Positions 33,976-42,349 of a stretch of 64,000 nt of DNA are shown one piece after another; the stretch's first letter is position 1, and every line of letters begins with the position of its first letter. Source of the DNA: Pseudomonadota bacterium (lineage in GTDB: Bacteria; Pseudomonadota; Alphaproteobacteria; UBA2136; UBA6156); contig WGMN01000009.1 of the NCBI GenBank assembly GCA_016125035.1, forward strand, positions 27,126-91,125, given 5' to 3'. The notes beneath the pieces are model-generated. The model had not been told where the DNA came from and made no database searches. It worked only from the letters and a program-made list of their open reading frames with translations. A program made the position numbers and the translations under genes.

Positions 33976-35526
33976 GCGCGCGCCCCAGCACACCCAGGTG
34001 TTCAACCGCCGCACCACCGTCTTCTCCTGCTCCACCGCCAGCTTGTGCCACGGCGCGCAATGCTCAAACAACTCATTCACACCATCAGGTAAGCTGCTGT
34101 TTTCATTAACATAAACCACCAGCCTCCGCTCCAGGTTCGGCCACGCCCACAGGTCGTATTCGTTCATCCGCCGCCCCTCCGCGTTCAGGTAAATCACCTC
34201 CCTGCCCCCCCCGGTGTGGAAGGCCACCTGCGCCGCGGTCTGGTACCGCGTACTCAGGATGATCGGATTATCCAAACTATTCAACAACGTACCCAGCAAC
34301 ATCCCCATGTCCTGCCAACCCCGCAGATCCTTGGTCGGGTCGTTCTTCATCTTCAGGTGTATCCCCACCTCCCGCACCAGCCGGGTGTCATATAACCCTA
34401 TACTCAACAAGGCGTTAACCACCAAACACCCGGCCGCCACCCACACCAGCCAACGGCCCTTTTGCTGCACCAGCCACACCGCCACCAGCACCAGCCCCGG
34501 TATCATCCCCAGCAGCGGCCAGTTCCCTTCCACCTTGCTGCTCAACGAAAGGGCTGAAAAACCAACAAAAATAGGCACCGTCATCACCGTCAAATAGCGC
34601 TCAAAAACACTCCTCTTGCCCCACCAACCCATGCCCCACCCCCACGCCGCCAGCAACCCGGCAAACACCAGCGGCTGCAAAAGCCCAGCCTGGCTGCCCC
34701 AAAACTCCACCAAACTCTCAAGTCTTCCAAAGTGTTCCTCCTCTTCCGCCGCGGTGGCCTGCCACACCACGTGGGCCAATCCCACCCCGTCATGCTGCAT
34801 GTTCCAGATCAACACCGGAAGCTGAAAAACCAACGCAATCAAACCACTTACCCAAATCTGCGGGCGCAGCAGCCAGCGCGGCCGCTCCAGCAGCAAAAAA
34901 ACTCCCAGCAGCGGAAAAAAGAACGCCGCCGAATACTTCCCCAACCCCGAAAAACCAATGAGAATTCCAACGCTTACCCACCTTCCCCAGCACAATCCGC
35001 GCGGCTCATCGCCCAGTCCTTTGGCCACCGTCCACAACGCCGCCATCCACAGCGGCAACATCACCGCGTCCGGGCTCATAATCAGGCCCCCGGCCGCCAC
35101 CAGCGGCACCGTGGTCAACAGCCCAAAGGCCCACCACCCTGCCGCACGTTTTTGTGCAGCAGGCGCGGCCTCCCGGGCCAGCAAATACCCCAAATAAGCC
35201 ACCGCCAGCTGCGCCAAAAGCGCAAACGCCTTCACACCTATCAAACTCTTGCCGATCACCGCCGTGCTCACCCCCATCAGCCAGGTGGTCAGGGGTGGCT
35301 TGGTCAGGTAGCTCCAGTCCAGGTGGCTCAACCAATGCCAGTATTGGGCCTCATCCGGCCCCAGGCCGTAGGGCGTCCACCAGCGCAAATAAGCCAGACG
35401 CAACACCAGCAGCAGCAGGCTCGCTCCCGCCAGCACCACCCCATCAAAACGCTCCGGCCAGAAAGGCCCTTGCTGCGCCATCGCGCCGGTCTTGTTTTTG
35501 GTTGCCGGCTTACGTGTCTGTGTCAT
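33973..35526 (-). CDS. GT39-family (ArnT-like) integral membrane glycosyltransferase
   Basis: About 517 aa with 10-12 hydrophobic helices and a C-terminal soluble domain. The GT39 signature is YGLGPDEAQYWHWLSHLDWS followed by KPPLTTWLMGV, whose first periplasmic-loop Asp-Glu pair is the catalytic region. It probably transfers sugars from polyprenyl phosphate to lipid or protein. The PAP2 phosphatase gene is divergent and its ATG (35528) lies 1 bp from this ATG (35526), so the pair probably shares regulation of lipid-linked substrates. The stop abuts a repeat. Confidence 0.85.
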   Translation of the reverse strand: MTQTRKPATKNKTGAMAQQGPFWPERFDGVVLAGASLLLLVLRLAYLRWWTPYGLGPDEAQYWHWLSHLDWSYLTKPPLTTWLMGVSTAVIGKSLIGVKAFALLAQLAVAYLGYLLAREAAPAAQKRAAGWWAFGLLTTVPLVAAGGLIMSPDAVMLPLWMAALWTVAKGLGDEPRGLCWGRWVSVGILIGFSGLGKYSAAFFFPLLGVFLLLERPRWLLRPQIWVSGLIALVFQLPVLIWNMQHDGVGLAHVVWQATAAEEEEHFGRLESLVEFWGSQAGLLQPLVFAGLLAAWGWGMGWWGKRSVFERYLTVMTVPIFVGFSALSLSSKVEGNWPLLGMIPGLVLVAVWLVQQKGRWLVWVAAGCLVVNALLSIGLYDTRLVREVGIHLKMKNDPTKDLRGWQDMGMLLGTLLNSLDNPIILSTRYQTAAQVAFHTGGGREVIYLNAEGRRMNEYDLWAWPNLERRLVVYVNENSSLPDGVNELFEHCAPWHKLAVEQEKTVVRRLNTWVCWGAR

Positions 35527-35527
35527 C

Positions 35528-36529
35528 ATGGCCGCCATGGTGAAGCCACGCCCCCGCGCCGTCAATCGTCCCGCCGCCCTGCACGGCACAACATTGCTTG
35601 TTGAACAAGCCCTTATCTGGCTGCCGCTGGGCCTTCTCGCCCTTATCATCTACCTCTCGGGGCTGGATACCACCCTCGCCCACACCTTTTATGCGCCAGA
35701 GAGCACCTGGGCCTGGGCCCTGCGCCAATCCGGCGCCTGGCCGGTGGGGCTGCTGGCGGCACTGGCGCTGGGCGCGCTGTTCATCCCCCGGCTGTGGAGC
35801 CAATACCCCCTCGTCTACCAAACCTGCGCGGTGCTGGTGCTCACCGCGGTGCTCGGCGCCGGCCTGCTCAACCAGGTGATCATCCAAGACCTCGCCGACC
35901 GCCCGCGCCCGCGCGAAACCGTGCTGATCGACCCCAACCACACCCCTCCGGCCGAGTTCTCCGGCAACTCCATGCCCAGCGGCCACGCCGGCATGGGCTA
36001 CGTGCTGGCCGCCCCGTTCTTCGTGCTGCGCCGTAAAAAACGCGCCTATGCCGCCGCCGCACTGGGCGTGGGCCTCACCGCGGGCACCGTTTTGGGCCTC
36101 TCGCGCATGGTGCTGGGCGCGCACTTTGCGTCCGATGTCATCATCGCCGCCGCGGTGGTGCTCTCCACCGCCAGCCTGACGGCCTGGGGCCTGCGCCGCT
36201 GGCCGCGCCTGCCGCGCCGCTACCTCGCCGCCGCCATGGCGCTGGCGCTGGTGGTGGTGGTGCTGGCCAACCACTTCACCGTCACGCTTACCCGCCAATT
36301 TCCTCAGCCTTTCCGCCATGTAGACCTCCCCTGCGCGGTCAACGCGGTCTACAGCGCCGGCGTCACGGTCCCCACGCTAGAGGTCACGGTCCAGGGCTAC
36401 GGCGCCCCCATCAGCCAGCTGCGGCTGAACGAAACCAACGGTATCGTCAGCATTTACCGCCGTTCCGGCCTGTATCATGGGCTCACTTGCTCGGCCCGGC
36501 TCAACTTGCCGGTGGGCCCGTACGAATAG
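35528..36529 (+). CDS. PAP2-superfamily phosphatase
   Basis: About 333 aa with six hydrophobic segments. All three acid-phosphatase motifs are present: LADRPRPRETV (KxxxxxxRP-type), SMPSGHAGM and SRMVLGAHFASD. It probably dephosphorylates a lipid such as undecaprenyl diphosphate. Residues beyond about 255 form an extra periplasmic domain. Starts at 35528 or 35537 are possible. Divergent from, and touching, the GT39 gene; both handle lipid-linked substrates in this family pairing. Confidence 0.87.
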   Translation: MAAMVKPRPRAVNRPAALHGTTLLVEQALIWLPLGLLALIIYLSGLDTTLAHTFYAPESTWAWALRQSGAWPVGLLAALALGALFIPRLWSQYPLVYQTCAVLVLTAVLGAGLLNQVIIQDLADRPRPRETVLIDPNHTPPAEFSGNSMPSGHAGMGYVLAAPFFVLRRKKRAYAAAALGVGLTAGTVLGLSRMVLGAHFASDVIIAAAVVLSTASLTAWGLRRWPRLPRRYLAAAMALALVVVVLANHFTVTLTRQFPQPFRHVDLPCAVNAVYSAGVTVPTLEVTVQGYGAPISQLRLNETNGIVSIYRRSGLYHGLTCSARLNLPVGPYE

Positions 36530-36541
36530 CCACAAATTCCC

Positions 36542-36570
36542 TTGACACAAACCCCCAAAACCCGCTAAAC
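36542..36570 (+). promoter_or_regulatory. Candidate rpmB promoter
   Basis: TTGACA (36542-36547), 17-nt spacer, CTAAAC as a weak -10. AAAGGA lies 8 nt before the ATG at 36599. Confidence 0.5.
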
Positions 36571-36598
36571 GCCCCCTGATTAACAAAGGATTCAGGCC

Positions 36599-36967
36599 AT
36601 GGCCCGCGTATGTGAACTAACCGGCAGCAAAACCCAGGTGGGGATGAACGTTTCCCACTCCAACCGCCACACCAAGCGTACCTTCAAGCCCAACCTGCAA
36701 TCCAAAACCTACCGCAGCGAAATTCTCGGCCGCACCGTCAGCCTCACGCTGGCCACCCGCGCCATCCGCACAATCGATAAATACAACGGCCTCGACGGCT
36801 TCATGACCCACGTCAAAAACAAGCAGGTGCGCGAGAAGTTCAGCACCGCCGCCGCCCGCGTGCGCAAGGCCATCCTCAAAAAGGTCGCCACCGCCGCCCC
36901 GGCTGCCAAGCCCGCCGCCAAGGCCAAAAAGGCCCCGGCGAAGAAAAAGGCCGCCAGCGCCGAATAA
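36599..36967 (+). CDS. rpmB: 50S ribosomal protein bL28 with basic C-terminal extension
   Basis: 122 aa. The conserved ARVCELTGSKTQVGMNVSHS and KPNLQSKTYRSEILGR segments match bL28. The usual length is 75-98; here about 30 residues of Ala/Lys/Pro repeats (AAKPAAKAKKAPAKKK) are added at the C-terminus. Monocistronic, with its own promoter and terminator. Confidence 0.95.
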   Translation: MARVCELTGSKTQVGMNVSHSNRHTKRTFKPNLQSKTYRSEILGRTVSLTLATRAIRTIDKYNGLDGFMTHVKNKQVREKFSTAAARVRKAILKKVATAAPAAKPAAKAKKAPAKKKAASAE

Positions 36968-36978
36968 GCGCCCAAGCT

Positions 36979-37007
36979 TAAAAAGCCCACCGCAAGGTGG
37001 GCTTTTT
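36979..37007 (+). terminator. Terminator after rpmB
   Basis: AAAAAGCCCACC-gcaa-GGTGGGCTTTTT, perfect stem, 12 nt after the stop. It also ends 20 bp before the convergent rlmB stop. Confidence 0.9.
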
Positions 37008-37026
37008 CGTGCGTTGGCTAAATATC

Positions 37027-38352
37027 CTAACCGCGCTTGGCCAGCACACTCAGCGCCACACCGGTGGCCACGCTCACGTTCAGGCTTTCCACCGCCGGGG
37101 CAATGGCGATCTTCACCAGCTGGTCACACTTTTCGCGGGTCAACCGGCGCAGGCCATCACCTTCGCTACCCACCACCAGGCACAACGGGCCTTTTTCCGT
37201 CACGCCACCAATCTCAGCTTCGGCTTCACCAGCCAGGCCCACCACGGTAAAGCGCGCCTCCTGCAGCATCTCAATCGCCTGCACCAGGTTCACTACTTCC
37301 ACCACCGGCACCACTTCCATAGCACCTGCGGCAGCCTTGGCGGCGGTGGCACTCAGGCCGGCGGCCCGGTGCTCGGTCACAATCACGCCGGCGGCACCAA
37401 AAGCGGCACAGCTGCGCACAATCGCGCCCAGATTGTGCGGGTCGGTCACCTGGTCCAGCGCCACCAGCAACTTCGGCTTGGTGGCCAACAGCTCCGGCAG
37501 GCTCGGCTGGGGCAGGTTGCCCACCAGCGCGGCTACGCCTTGGTGCACCGAGTCACCAAATTCCTTTTCAAAGTCCGGCTTGGCCTTGGTCTCCACTTCC
37601 CAGTCCGGATGCGCCGCCAGCACCGTCGCCAGCTCACCGCTGGCTTCGCCCAGCAACCACACCTTGCGCACTTTGCGCCGTCCGGCACTCAGCGCCGCCA
37701 ATACGGCGTGGTACCCCACCAACCAGCCATCGCCGGCATAGGGCACGGCATCGCGCTCATGCTTCACCACGCGCTTGCCGTCAAAGCGCGCCTGCGCGCC
37801 GTCACCATGGTTGGGGCGCTCAAAGCCCCCTTCGCGCGGGGTGTAGGGCCGCTTGTAACCACCCTCATCACCACCTTCACGCCGGGCGTAGGGCTTCTTG
37901 TACCCGCCCTCACCGCGCGGGGCGTAAGGTTTTTTATAACCACCTTCAGCCCCACCTTCGCGCCCAGCCCGCGCCGCATAAGGCTTCTTATACCCGCCTT
38001 CGCTGCTGCCGCCTTCACGCGGCGCATAGGGCTTCTTGTAACCACCTTCACCGCGCGGGGTGTAGGGGCGCTTGGCGCCACCTTCCGCCCCACCTTCACG
38101 CGCGGCATAGGGCTTCTTATATCCGCCAGAACGCGGCGCCGCCTCATCCCGGCCCCGGTACCCGCCGGCCCCGCCTTCACGCGGGGTATAGGGCTTCTTG
38201 TACCCGCCATCACCGCTGCCACCTTCACGTGGCTTGCGCGGGCCGTAAGCCTTCTTAAAGCCGCCTTTACCGCCCGCCGGCGCGCGCTTGCCGCCAAAAC
38301 CGCCACCCGAGCTCCGGGGTCCCTTGGGCCCCTTGCCACCTTCATAAGCCAT
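37027..38352 (-). CDS. rlmB: RlmB-type SPOUT methyltransferase with a long disordered repeat domain
   Basis: 441 aa. The C-terminal half is a TrmH/RlmB 2'-O-methyltransferase: the N-terminal cap VGYHAVLAAL, then LVALDQVTDPHNLGAIVRSC, CLVVGSEGDGLRRLTRE and SLNVSVATGVALS, with the knotted SAM site. The first half (about residues 30-185) is a tandem repeat of GGYKKPYAPREGG-type units, rich in Gly, Tyr, Lys and Arg, with about nine copies. Such tails usually bind RNA or drive condensation; that is inference. Normal RlmB is about 245 aa. Confidence 0.88.
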   Translation of the reverse strand: MAYEGGKGPKGPRSSGGGFGGKRAPAGGKGGFKKAYGPRKPREGGSGDGGYKKPYTPREGGAGGYRGRDEAAPRSGGYKKPYAAREGGAEGGAKRPYTPRGEGGYKKPYAPREGGSSEGGYKKPYAARAGREGGAEGGYKKPYAPRGEGGYKKPYARREGGDEGGYKRPYTPREGGFERPNHGDGAQARFDGKRVVKHERDAVPYAGDGWLVGYHAVLAALSAGRRKVRKVWLLGEASGELATVLAAHPDWEVETKAKPDFEKEFGDSVHQGVAALVGNLPQPSLPELLATKPKLLVALDQVTDPHNLGAIVRSCAAFGAAGVIVTEHRAAGLSATAAKAAAGAMEVVPVVEVVNLVQAIEMLQEARFTVVGLAGEAEAEIGGVTEKGPLCLVVGSEGDGLRRLTREKCDQLVKIAIAPAVESLNVSVATGVALSVLAKRG

Positions 38353-38419
38353 AACTCAAATCTCCTTGCTAAGCCCCTGCTGTGCATGAAAATCACTGAA
38401 AAAACAAGAACAATCTACC

Positions 38420-39028
38420 CTACCCCAGGTTTAAAACCCGCAAAACCTCATCCACATCTGCCCCGGTCTTGCCCACCTGCACACACGGCAGGCCGTATTC
38501 GCGGGCTTCCGCCTGCAAACGCCGGGCGAACATCATCGCCCACCCCACTTCACTTTCCTTAACATCGTCGGCGTAGTTCGCCGCATCGTCATATAGCCCC
38601 CGGGTGTAAACCACTTTGCGCATGCGCTCTTCGTCCAGATCCACCAGAAATACCGCCCGCACCAGCCCGGGGTTCACCTTATTCTCGGCCACCAGCTGCG
38701 GCAGAATGTTCACCCCTTCAATAATCCCGCCTTTCTCCCACGCATCATGGGCCAAAAGGGCCTCCACCGCGGGCCACACGTCTCCGCCCTGCTTAAACTC
38801 CATGTCGCATACCTGCTGCGGGGTGTAACGGGTCAAAAACTCTTCGGCGGTCAGCCCCGCACTGTCATACAGGCAGGGGTACCTGTCCTTGCTGCCATAG
38901 CGCTTGGCCACGCTGCGCAACTGGTCGGTGGATATCCACGGCAAGCCCAACCGCGCGGCCAAAGCCCGCGCCATCACACTCTTCCCCGTGGTGGGCGCCC
39001 CGCCAATCAAAATAAAGCAACGCTGCAT
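38420..39028 (-). CDS. P-loop kinase-like protein
   Basis: 202-aa small P-loop NTPase. Walker A is GGAPTTGKSVMARAL, then ISTDQLRSVAKR, a glycine-rich GGIIEGVNILPQLV strand and RAVFLVDLDEERMRKVVYTRG with an Arg-rich lid. It resembles 2-phosphoglycerate kinase-type or zeta-toxin-like kinases in order, but I cannot name its substrate. Isolated, just downstream of tRNA-Val on the same strand and 68 bp before rlmB. Confidence 0.7.
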   Translation of the reverse strand: MQRCFILIGGAPTTGKSVMARALAARLGLPWISTDQLRSVAKRYGSKDRYPCLYDSAGLTAEEFLTRYTPQQVCDMEFKQGGDVWPAVEALLAHDAWEKGGIIEGVNILPQLVAENKVNPGLVRAVFLVDLDEERMRKVVYTRGLYDDAANYADDVKESEVGWAMMFARRLQAEAREYGLPCVQVGKTGADVDEVLRVLNLG

Positions 39029-39122
39029 GGCGCCAACCTAACACATAAATAAAGCGGGGGAAAAAAGGAGCACGTGGCCTGTTTGAGCCCGCACCTTCTT
39101 AAAGAACAAATCAAGAAAGAAC

Positions 39123-39197
39123 TGGTGGGCGGTACAGGATTCGAACCTGTGACCCCTACCGTGTGAAGGTAGTGCTCTACCGCTGAGCTAACCGCCC
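39123..39197 (-). tRNA. tRNA-Val(CAC)
   Basis: 75 nt on the minus strand: acceptor GGGCGGT/ACCGCCC, D-arm TAGCTCAGCGGTAGAGC, anticodon loop TTCACAC, T-arm CAGGTTCGAATCCTG, encoded CCA. Confidence 0.96.
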
Positions 39198-39367
39198 GTT
39201 ATACAAAGGCACCGGCGGCAGGGGTGGTTGGGTGGGCCTGCCGCCGGATGAGGCCTGATTTAGCCCAACTCGCCCCCCCGCGCAAGCAGCTTTTTACCTG
39301 CGCCAGGCATGGGCCGAAAGCATTGACAGGCCGGGCGTTAGCCCCTACCTTCCGCCCGCTGTCGCAT

Positions 39368-39452
39368 GGTGGGATACCCAAGTGGCCAAAGGGGACTGAC
39401 TGTAAATCAGTTGGCATTGCCTTCGAAGGTTCGAATCCTTCTCCCACCACCA
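39368..39452 (+). tRNA. tRNA-Tyr(GTA)
   Basis: 85-nt class II tRNA on the plus strand: acceptor GGTGGGA/TCCCACC, anticodon GTA in the CTGTAAA loop, long variable arm, T-arm GGTTCGAATCC, encoded CCA. Confidence 0.96.
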
Positions 39453-39483
39453 GCCTGCCCTGATAAGGGCCAACTCCAAATTT

Positions 39484-39516
39484 GAGGAGAAGGATCGATA
39501 ATCCTTCTCACACCAC
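39484..39516 (+). repeat. Imperfect copy of the tRNA-Tyr 3' end
   Basis: GAAGGATCGATAATCCTTCT followed by CACACCACCA closely follows the last 29 nt of tRNA-Tyr (39424-39452). It contains a perfect GAGAAGGAT-cgata-ATCCTTCTC hairpin. Such copies are typical of integrase attachment sites; no integrase is in the window. Confidence 0.6.
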
Positions 39517-39558
39517 CAAATTTTTCTTAAATTACCCACACAGAGAAAGGTCCCCACC

Positions 39559-39930
39559 ATGAAATCAGGCCTATGGCGCCACCCCAGCGGGTCCGAGCTC
39601 GACCTCACCATCCATGCCGACGGCAGCCTCACCGGCCGTTATCGCACCGCGGGCGGACGCCCCGGGCTGGCCACCTGGTTCCCGCTCACCGGCTTTCGCA
39701 ACGGCGATCTGCTGGGATTCGTCGTCAGCTGGGGCGAATATCACTCTCTCACCAGCTGGTGCGGCCGTTACGTGGTGGAAAAAGACGGCCGCGAGGCCTT
39801 GCGCACCACCTGGCTGCTGGGCCGCATGTTTGCCGACAAAGCCTTAAGCGAACCCACCGCCCCGTGGGAGACCTTCCACATCAATACCGACACTTATTAC
39901 TTCGTCGCACCGCCCGCATCTGCTATATAG
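39559..39930 (+). CDS. Avidin-family (biotin-binding) protein
   Basis: 123 aa, close in length to one avidin/streptavidin subunit, with the eight-strand pattern. Compared with streptavidin the biotin contacts align as follows: S12 (S27), Y28 (Y43), T30 (S45), W58 (W79), S63 (S88), T65 (T90), W67 (W92), W85 (W108), W103 (W120, supplied by a neighbour subunit) and D111 (D128); N23 is replaced by H8 and N49 by R34. There is no signal peptide, so it is predicted to stay in the cytosol, unlike streptavidin. AGAAAGG lies upstream of the ATG. It directly follows the tRNA-Tyr repeat. Confidence 0.85.
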   Translation: MKSGLWRHPSGSELDLTIHADGSLTGRYRTAGGRPGLATWFPLTGFRNGDLLGFVVSWGEYHSLTSWCGRYVVEKDGREALRTTWLLGRMFADKALSEPTAPWETFHINTDTYYFVAPPASAI

Positions 39931-39967
39931 GGCCCTGAAAAACCACTCACGTTTCAAGGGGGGCGGC

Positions 39968-40825
39968 ATGCCGCGCTTATACAAATGCACACGCCCGCAG
40001 GGGCTTTCCGTCCATGGCTTCACCGATGCCGGTGGCCTCAACAACTGGCCCCTTCCCACCTGCCGCAACGGCGTTTGGCAACCGGGGGAATGGAAGGTTG
40101 CCCGGGGCGAACTCAAACCCCACTTCGGCGGTCTTCACCTGGCCCCTGAAAACATGCTGGTGCTGTGGCTGCGTGAAGAGATTTACCTCGCCGAAACCGG
40201 AGGCGAGGTTCACTCCTCCACCGACTGCGTGGTCGCCCGCCAGGGCCGCCTGCTGCAGCGGCTGCACCTTCCGGCCCTTCCCTGCGCCGCACTGGCGCTG
40301 GAAATGGCCGAGCTGGCCTATCAGGTCTTCGAAGCCCTGATCTTCCCGTGGGATATGTTAGAGCGCCTGCGCAACGCCCTCGCGCTCGCACGGCAAAACA
40401 GCATCCCCGCCTCGGTCAGCGCCGCCAACGCGGCACGCACCTGGCAACAGCTGGAGGACGTGGTAAACCTGTGCAACCTCGACCAGTTCTCGGGCTTCGA
40501 GACCAACTTCAACGTCATGGCCGCTCAATCCGCGGCCATGACCATCCTGGAGCTGCGCAACCTGGGCCACGCACCCACCGCGCCGGCCAACTGGCTGGTG
40601 GTCAAAAACCAAACGGCATGGCTCATGCGGGCCATGTCCGGGCTGGTGGAAGACCTGCTGCTGCGCCATGGCGAAGGCTTCAACCACCAGCTCGTACCGC
40701 CGGTGGCCCAACCGTTCATGGGCCAGCAGCAAGGCTACCCGCTGCCGCACCACGCCGTGCGCTTTGCTGTCAGCCAGCACTGCAACACCAAGGTCCTGGC
40801 CTTGCTGGAAGAATATGCCCCCTGA
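39968..40825 (+). CDS. Hypothetical protein, possible DUF7666-like N-terminus
   Basis: 285 aa without signal peptide. Residues about 50-100 (GGLHLAPENMLVLWLREEIY, then a VARQGRLLQRL segment) follow the pattern of DUF7666, seen in phage and mobile proteins, but I hold this loosely. The rest is helical and unrecognised. A TATATA box lies about 40 nt upstream and AAGGGGGG precedes the ATG. The stop lies inside its terminator stem. It pairs with the avidin gene in a small accessory stretch beside tRNA-Tyr. Confidence 0.5.
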   Translation: MPRLYKCTRPQGLSVHGFTDAGGLNNWPLPTCRNGVWQPGEWKVARGELKPHFGGLHLAPENMLVLWLREEIYLAETGGEVHSSTDCVVARQGRLLQRLHLPALPCAALALEMAELAYQVFEALIFPWDMLERLRNALALARQNSIPASVSAANAARTWQQLEDVVNLCNLDQFSGFETNFNVMAAQSAAMTILELRNLGHAPTAPANWLVVKNQTAWLMRAMSGLVEDLLLRHGEGFNHQLVPPVAQPFMGQQQGYPLPHHAVRFAVSQHCNTKVLALLEEYAP

Positions 40826-40843
40826 ACCCCAGGGGGCATATTC
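40811..40843 (+). terminator. Terminator overlapping the 39968 gene stop
   Basis: GAATATGCCCCC-tgaacccca-GGGGGCATATTC, a perfect 12-bp stem that includes the last codons. The T run is short. Confidence 0.65.
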
Positions 40844-40957
40844 TCCGCCCGTCCTCCAATCCCCACCACTCCACTTGGTCTCTTCACATGCAACCACGCA
40901 CGCCCCCTCCATCTTTGGTGGCTTGCGGTATGCAAAAACCCGTCCTTAAATTCCGCC

Positions 40958-42349
40958 ATGGATTTCATAACCGACCCCCACATCCTGGCCCGCCTGCAAT
41001 TCGCTTTCGTCGTCAGCTTCCACATTCTCTTTCCCTCCTTCACCATCGGGCTGGCCAGCTGGCTGGCGGTGGTGGAAGGCCTGTGGCTCAAAACCGGCCG
41101 CACGGTGTATAAAGAGGTCTACCAGCACTGGGTCAAGATCTTCGCGGTGATGTTCGGCATGGGCGTGGTCACCGGCGTCGTCATGAGCTACCAGTTCGGC
41201 ACCAACTGGGCCCCCTTTGCCGACGCCGTCGCCAACGTCATCGGGCCGCTCCTGGGCTTCGAGGTGCTCACCGCCTTCTTCCTGGAAGCCTCCTTCCTCG
41301 GCATCATGCTGTTCGGCTGGGGGCGCGTCAGCCGGCGCATGCATTTTGCTTCCACCTGCATCGTCGCGGTGGGCACGCTGGTCTCGGCGTTCTGGATCCT
41401 CGACGCCAACAGCTGGATGCAAACCCCGGTGGCCTACCGGGTGGATGAACTGGGCCTGCTGCACGCCACCAACTGGCTGCGCGTCATCTTCAATCCGTCA
41501 TTCCCCTACCGCTTCACCCACATGGTGCTGGCGGCCTACCTCACCACCGCCTTTGCGGTGGGCGGGGTGGGGGCGTTCTACCTGCTGCGCCACCGCCACC
41601 CGGCGCACGGCAAGGTCATGCTCGCCATGGCCATGCTCATGGCCTGCTTCGTCGCCCCCCTGCAGCTCGTGGTGGGTGATCTCCACGGCCTCAACACCCT
41701 GCACCACCAACCCACCAAGGTGGCGGCGATGGAAGGCCTCTGGAACACCGAATCCGGCGCCAACCTGCAACTCCTCGCCACGGTGGATGAATCCACCCGC
41801 ACCACCACCAGCTACCTCTCCGTCCCGCACGGCGCCAGCCTCATCCTCACCCACAGCTTAAACGGCGAGATCAAGGGCCTGAATGACTTCGGCGACAACA
41901 TCCCGCCGGTCAACATCGTGTTCTGGAGCTTCCGCGTCATGGTCGGCCTGGGCACGCTGATGATCCTCACCGGCCTCAGCGCGGCCTTCCTCTACTGGCG
42001 CAAAAAGCTGTTCACGGCCACCTGGTTCCACCGCTGGTGCGTGGCCATGGCACCTGCGGGCTTCGTGGCGGTGCTGGCGGGCTGGTTTGTCACCGAGGTC
42101 GGGCGCCAGCCCTACACCGTCTACGGCGTGCTCAAGACAGCAAGCGGCGTCTCCCCTGTGCCGGGCCACGCCATGCTCGCCAGCCTGCTCATCTTCATCG
42201 CCCTCTATGCGCTGTTGTTCATCTCGGCGGTGTTTTACGTCGGGCGGCTCATCGTGCGCGGCCCCCTCAAGGCCGACAAATCCCACCAACACGCGCACCC
42301 CGGCATGTCCGGCCGCCTCAGCCCTGAAGGAGAAGACGCCAATGTTTGA
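40958..42349 (+). CDS. cydA: Cytochrome bd ubiquinol oxidase subunit I (CydA/CioA)
   Basis: 463-aa haem-bearing subunit of cytochrome bd. Haem b558 ligand His is in FVVSFHILFPSF and the second conserved His and Met lie in later helices; the quinol-binding Q-loop is short, as in CioA-type enzymes. Motifs GFEVLTAFFLEASFLGIMLF and GWFVTEVGRQPYTVYGVL are conserved. It uses ubiquinol to reduce oxygen with high affinity and low proton pumping. The stop overlaps the cydB start by 8 bp (ATGTTTGA). Confidence 0.96.
   Translation: MDFITDPHILARLQFAFVVSFHILFPSFTIGLASWLAVVEGLWLKTGRTVYKEVYQHWVKIFAVMFGMGVVTGVVMSYQFGTNWAPFADAVANVIGPLLGFEVLTAFFLEASFLGIMLFGWGRVSRRMHFASTCIVAVGTLVSAFWILDANSWMQTPVAYRVDELGLLHATNWLRVIFNPSFPYRFTHMVLAAYLTTAFAVGGVGAFYLLRHRHPAHGKVMLAMAMLMACFVAPLQLVVGDLHGLNTLHHQPTKVAAMEGLWNTESGANLQLLATVDESTRTTTSYLSVPHGASLILTHSLNGEIKGLNDFGDNIPPVNIVFWSFRVMVGLGTLMILTGLSAAFLYWRKKLFTATWFHRWCVAMAPAGFVAVLAGWFVTEVGRQPYTVYGVLKTASGVSPVPGHAMLASLLIFIALYALLFISAVFYVGRLIVRGPLKADKSHQHAHPGMSGRLSPEGEDANV

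Noticed and set aside
39199..39450. Reading frame beginning MVGEGFEPSKAMPTD
   Set aside because: Antisense translation of tRNA-Tyr.
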